Part shown: positions 61,238 through 64,000 of the stretch, one piece after another
Numbering within the stretch: the stretch's first letter is position 1
Layout: each line of letters starts with the position of its first letter
Assembly: GCF_001976065.1 (NCBI RefSeq)
Contig: NZ_MNAH01000004.1
Span: forward strand, 560,519-624,518
Direction: 5' to 3'
DNA from: Pseudomonas putida
Lineage (GTDB): Bacteria > Pseudomonadota > Gammaproteobacteria > Pseudomonadales > Pseudomonadaceae
Length of the DNA: 64,000 nucleotides
Notes under the pieces: generated by a model
Databases searched by the model: none
What the model was told of the DNA's origin: nothing
The model's input: only the letters and a program-made list of their open reading frames with translations
Position numbers and translations under genes: made by a program

Positions 61238-62896
61238 ATGCTCACCCTGCTCAATTTGCTCTCAGCCGTGGCCTTGCTGATCTGGGGCACGCACATCGTC
61301 CGAACCGGCATCCTGCGGGTGTACGGCTCCAACCTGCGCCATGTCATTGGCCAGAACATGTCCAAACGCTGGCTGGCGTTCATCGCGGGGATCGTCGTAA
61401 CCGCAATGGTCCAGAGCAGTAACGCCACGGCCATGCTGGTCACGTCGTTTGTCGGCCAGGGCCTGATGGCGCTAACCCCTGCCCTGGCAACCATGCTCGG
61501 GGCCGATGTCGGCACGGCCTTGATGGCACGGGTGCTGACCTTCGACCTGTCATGGCTCTCGCCATTGCTGATTTTTCTCGGGGTGATTTTCTTCCTGTCG
61601 CGCAAACAGACGCGGCTCGGGCAAATGGGCCGCGTCAGCATCGGCCTGGGCTTGATCATCCTGGCGTTGCAACTGATCGTCGAGGCGGCCGCGCCGATCA
61701 CCCACGCCCAGGGGGTGAAAGTGATTTTCGCCTCGCTGACCGGCGATATCCTGCTCGACGCCCTGGTCGGCGCATTGTTTGCGATGGTTTCCTACTCGAG
61801 CCTGGCGGCGGTCCTGCTGACCGCCACCCTGGCCGGCGCCAGCGTGATCAGCCTGCCGGTGGCCATCGGCCTGGTGATCGGGGCCAACATCGGCAGCGGC
61901 ATTCTCGCGTTTCTCAGTACCAGCATGCAGAACGCGGCCGGCCGCCAGGTGGCGTTGGGCAGCCTGTTGTACAAACTGATTGGTCTGTTGCTGATCATTC
62001 CGGTGCTCGACCCCCTGGTGCACTGGATCGACAGCCTCGACTACAGCTCCCAGGAGATGGTCATTGGCTTCCACCTGCTCTACAACACCGCGCGTTGCCT
62101 GATCCTGCTGCCCAGCGTCGGACCGATGGCCAGGTTCTGCGCGTGGATACTGCCGGAGCGCCCACAAACCAACGGCATGGCCAAGCCCCGCCACCTTGAC
62201 CCGACGGCCTTGGTCACGCCAAGCCTGGCGCTGGCCAACGCGGCCCGGGAGACCCTGCGCATCGGCGACTTGATCGACAACATGCTGGAGGCCATGCTCG
62301 ACGTACTGCACGGCAAACAAACTGCCGTGACCCAGGAAATGCGTCGGCTGACCGATGATGTCGAGGCGCTCTACAGCGCGATCAAGCTATACCTGGCGCA
62401 AATGCCCCGGGAGGACCTCAGTGACCAGGACAGCCGGCGCTGGGCGGAAATCATCGAGCTGGCGATCAACCTCAAACTCGCCAGCGACCTGATCGAACGC
62501 ATGCTGCGCAAAGTCCAGCAGCAGAAAACCTCCCAGCGCCGGTCGTTTTCCGAAGTGGGGCTGGAAGAGCTGGCCGGACTGCACAGCCAGTTGATTTCCA
62601 ACCTGCGCCTGGGCTTGTCGGTATTTCTCAGTTCCGACAAGGAAAGTGCCCGCCAACTGTTGCGAGAAAAACGTCGTTTTCGCGCACAGGAACGCCGCCT
62701 GGCCCACGCGCATGTCAGCCGTTTGCAACGTAAGATCGTGCAGAGTATCGAGACCAGTTCGCTGCACCTGGAGTTGATTGCCGACATGAAACGTTTGAAT
62801 TCGCTGTTTTGCAGCAGTGCCTACGCCGTATTGGAAACGTCCGACACCGGCGCACTGGCGGTGGACGATTTGACTGATATCACGCATTCGCCTTGA
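61238..62896 (+). CDS. Na/Pi-cotransporter-like membrane protein with PhoU-like tail
   Basis: A 552-residue protein. The first 310 residues show inverted-repeat NptA-type helices, each with a glutamine/serine motif (MVQSSNATAMLVTSFVGQG; MVSYSSLAAVLLTATL), the hallmark of the PNaS family. Residues about 330-540 are helical and charged, resembling PhoU. It may import phosphate with sodium or sense it; exact substrate not certain. Confidence 0.9.
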   Translation: MLTLLNLLSAVALLIWGTHIVRTGILRVYGSNLRHVIGQNMSKRWLAFIAGIVVTAMVQSSNATAMLVTSFVGQGLMALTPALATMLGADVGTALMARVLTFDLSWLSPLLIFLGVIFFLSRKQTRLGQMGRVSIGLGLIILALQLIVEAAAPITHAQGVKVIFASLTGDILLDALVGALFAMVSYSSLAAVLLTATLAGASVISLPVAIGLVIGANIGSGILAFLSTSMQNAAGRQVALGSLLYKLIGLLLIIPVLDPLVHWIDSLDYSSQEMVIGFHLLYNTARCLILLPSVGPMARFCAWILPERPQTNGMAKPRHLDPTALVTPSLALANAARETLRIGDLIDNMLEAMLDVLHGKQTAVTQEMRRLTDDVEALYSAIKLYLAQMPREDLSDQDSRRWAEIIELAINLKLASDLIERMLRKVQQQKTSQRRSFSEVGLEELAGLHSQLISNLRLGLSVFLSSDKESARQLLREKRRFRAQERRLAHAHVSRLQRKIVQSIETSSLHLELIADMKRLNSLFCSSAYAVLETSDTGALAVDDLTDITHSP

Positions 62897-62944
62897 ACGT
62901 CTGGCAAGGTGATCAGTCAGTAACATTGATTCAGCCTCCAGGCC

Positions 62945-63014
62945 GTCTTCGCGAGCAAGCCCGCTCCCACAGTTGATTTGAGAACCCTCTGTGGGAGCGA
63001 GCCTGCTCGCGATA
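62945..63014. repeat. REP doublet before the M16 peptidase
   Basis: CTTCGCGAGCAAGCCCGCTCCC and the opposing GTGGGAGCGAGCCTGCTCGCGA are separated by about 20 bases. Confidence 0.9.
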
Positions 63015-63064
63015 GCGGATTGAAGGACGAAACGGATCTCCGATTGGTTGCCGGGAAGCTCGTT

Positions 63065-64000
63065 ATGCGTTGTCTGTTGTTCGCCTGTCTGTTGCTTGGC
63101 TCACTCCCTTCGTTTGCCCTGGATCGCTTCCAGGTCGAGGGCTACACCCTGCGCAACGGTTTGCAGATGTTGCTCAAGCCCGGCACCGAGCGCGGGCACG
63201 TGGCGATTAGGCTGGTGGTCGGGGTCGGCCTGGATGATTTCGGTTGCGCCGATAAAGAACTGCCGCACCTGCTCGAACACCTGCTGTTCAGCGGCATCGA
63301 CGCCAGCGGCGAAGGCGGCCTGGAGGAGCGCATGCAGGAGTTGGGTGGCGAGTGGAACGCCTTTACCAGCAACGCCGACACCACCTTCGTGATCGAAGCC
63401 CCGGCGAAAAACCAGCGCAAGGTCCTGGATTTGCTGCTGGCGCTGCTGACCCAGACCCATTTCGACGATGACGCCATCAATGCCGCCAAGCAAGTGGTCG
63501 AGCGTGAAGACGGCGGCCACTACACGCACCTGCAACGCTGGCTCGATCGCCAGGACCTGGGCCATACCGCCAGTAATCAACTGGCGGTGGAGCTGGGCCT
63601 AAAATGCCCGGAGCGCGCGGAAGTCGATCACCTGACCCGCGAACAGCTGGAGAACGTGCGCAAGGACTGGTACGCGCCCAATAACATGACGCTGGTCGTC
63701 GTCGGCGACCTCGACCGTTTGCTGCCGGCCTATCTGGACCGCACGTATGGCGAGCTTGCCCCCATCACTCCGACAGAGCACCCGCCCCTGCCACAAATCC
63801 AGGCCAGCGCCGCTCATGAGCGCAACCTGATTCATGGCTTCGTCGGTGGCGGGGCCAAGCTGCACTGGCTGGTGCCGGAACCCGTGCTGGACGATCAGCA
63901 CGATGAAACCTTCGACCTGCTCAAGGACTACCTGGACTGGGCGCTCTATCGCCAGCTGCGCCTGGCGCACGGCCTGTCCTATGGCCCTTATGCCGAGCGC
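63065..64000 (+). CDS. M16-family zinc peptidase, 3' end beyond the window
   Basis: The frame is open from the ATG at 63065 to the window edge (312 codons). A signal peptide (MRCLLFACLLLGSLPSFA) sends it to the periplasm. The inverted zinc motif HLLEH is at residues 68-72, and the downstream EREDGG region is expected to hold the third ligand Glu. Segments TLRNGLQMLLKPG and PNNMTLVVVGD are typical of M16 peptidases. About half the protein is missing. Confidence 0.9.
   Translation, partial: MRCLLFACLLLGSLPSFALDRFQVEGYTLRNGLQMLLKPGTERGHVAIRLVVGVGLDDFGCADKELPHLLEHLLFSGIDASGEGGLEERMQELGGEWNAFTSNADTTFVIEAPAKNQRKVLDLLLALLTQTHFDDDAINAAKQVVEREDGGHYTHLQRWLDRQDLGHTASNQLAVELGLKCPERAEVDHLTREQLENVRKDWYAPNNMTLVVVGDLDRLLPAYLDRTYGELAPITPTEHPPLPQIQASAAHERNLIHGFVGGGAKLHWLVPEPVLDDQHDETFDLLKDYLDWALYRQLRLAHGLSYGPYAER

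Noticed and set aside
1..64000. CRISPR array, tRNA, rRNA or prophage
   Set aside because: No regularly spaced repeats, no tRNA cloverleaf or rRNA sequence, and no phage structural or integrase gene were recognised.

Overview
The window is a Pseudomonas chromosome, most likely of the P. fluorescens group, centred on the replication origin. The basis is the gene order rpmH-dnaA-dnaN-recF-gyrB on one side and rnpA-yidD-yidC-mnmE-mnmG-rsmG-parA-parB-atpIBEFHAGDC-glmU-glmR-glmS on the other. Further support comes from ParB-type parS palindromes, Pseudomonas-type REP elements, and high GC with long antisense shadow frames. No tRNA, rRNA, CRISPR array, transposase or prophage gene was seen.

Layout. 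Positions 1-6.2 kb hold a secreted repeat protein (cut by the window edge), a DUF3142 lipoprotein, a flavin/[2Fe-2S] oxidoreductase fusion, a glutathione S-transferase and a LysR regulator, all on the minus strand. At 6.5-7.8 kb a lower-GC MFS transporter points the other way and abuts the attTn7 site at the end of glmS. From 7.9 to 12.1 kb lie glmS, its DeoR-type regulator and glmU (UDP-GlcNAc synthesis). From 12.2 to 19.3 kb is the complete F1Fo ATP synthase operon. From 19.5 to 28.2 kb come parB, parA, rsmG, mnmG, mnmE, yidC, yidD, rnpA and rpmH. The origin lies at about 28.3-28.7 kb. From 28.8 to 35 kb are dnaA, dnaN, recF and gyrB on the plus strand, ending in two strong terminators.

From 35 to 52 kb is the conserved right flank: plsC-like, gmhB, glyS, glyQ, tag, a lipid A acyltransferase, PilZ, a TPR protein, trkA, rsmB, fmt, def, a LysM protein, dprA, tsaC, qor, hemF and aroE. 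From 52 to 64 kb are a SulP transporter, a choline-binding protein, choline sulfatase with a divergent LysR regulator, small accessory genes, a citrate transporter, TerC, a Na/Pi-type transporter and the start of an M16 peptidase.

The genes fit together as a replication, segregation and growth block. DnaA, DnaN, RecF and GyrB act at the origin. ParA and ParB act on three parS sites, all inside genes. MnmE/MnmG/RsmG/RnpA/RpmH, glycyl-tRNA synthetase, Fmt/Def and TsaC serve translation. YidC inserts membrane proteins, including ATP synthase Fo.

The most unusual signal is the number of exact DnaA boxes (TTATCCACA). I count 29 by eye between 7.9 and 57.2 kb, mostly outside oriC and often inside genes or at their ends. 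A secondary cluster lies between mnmG and mnmE. All three parS palindromes are read in the same codon frame (Phe-His-Val-Glu).
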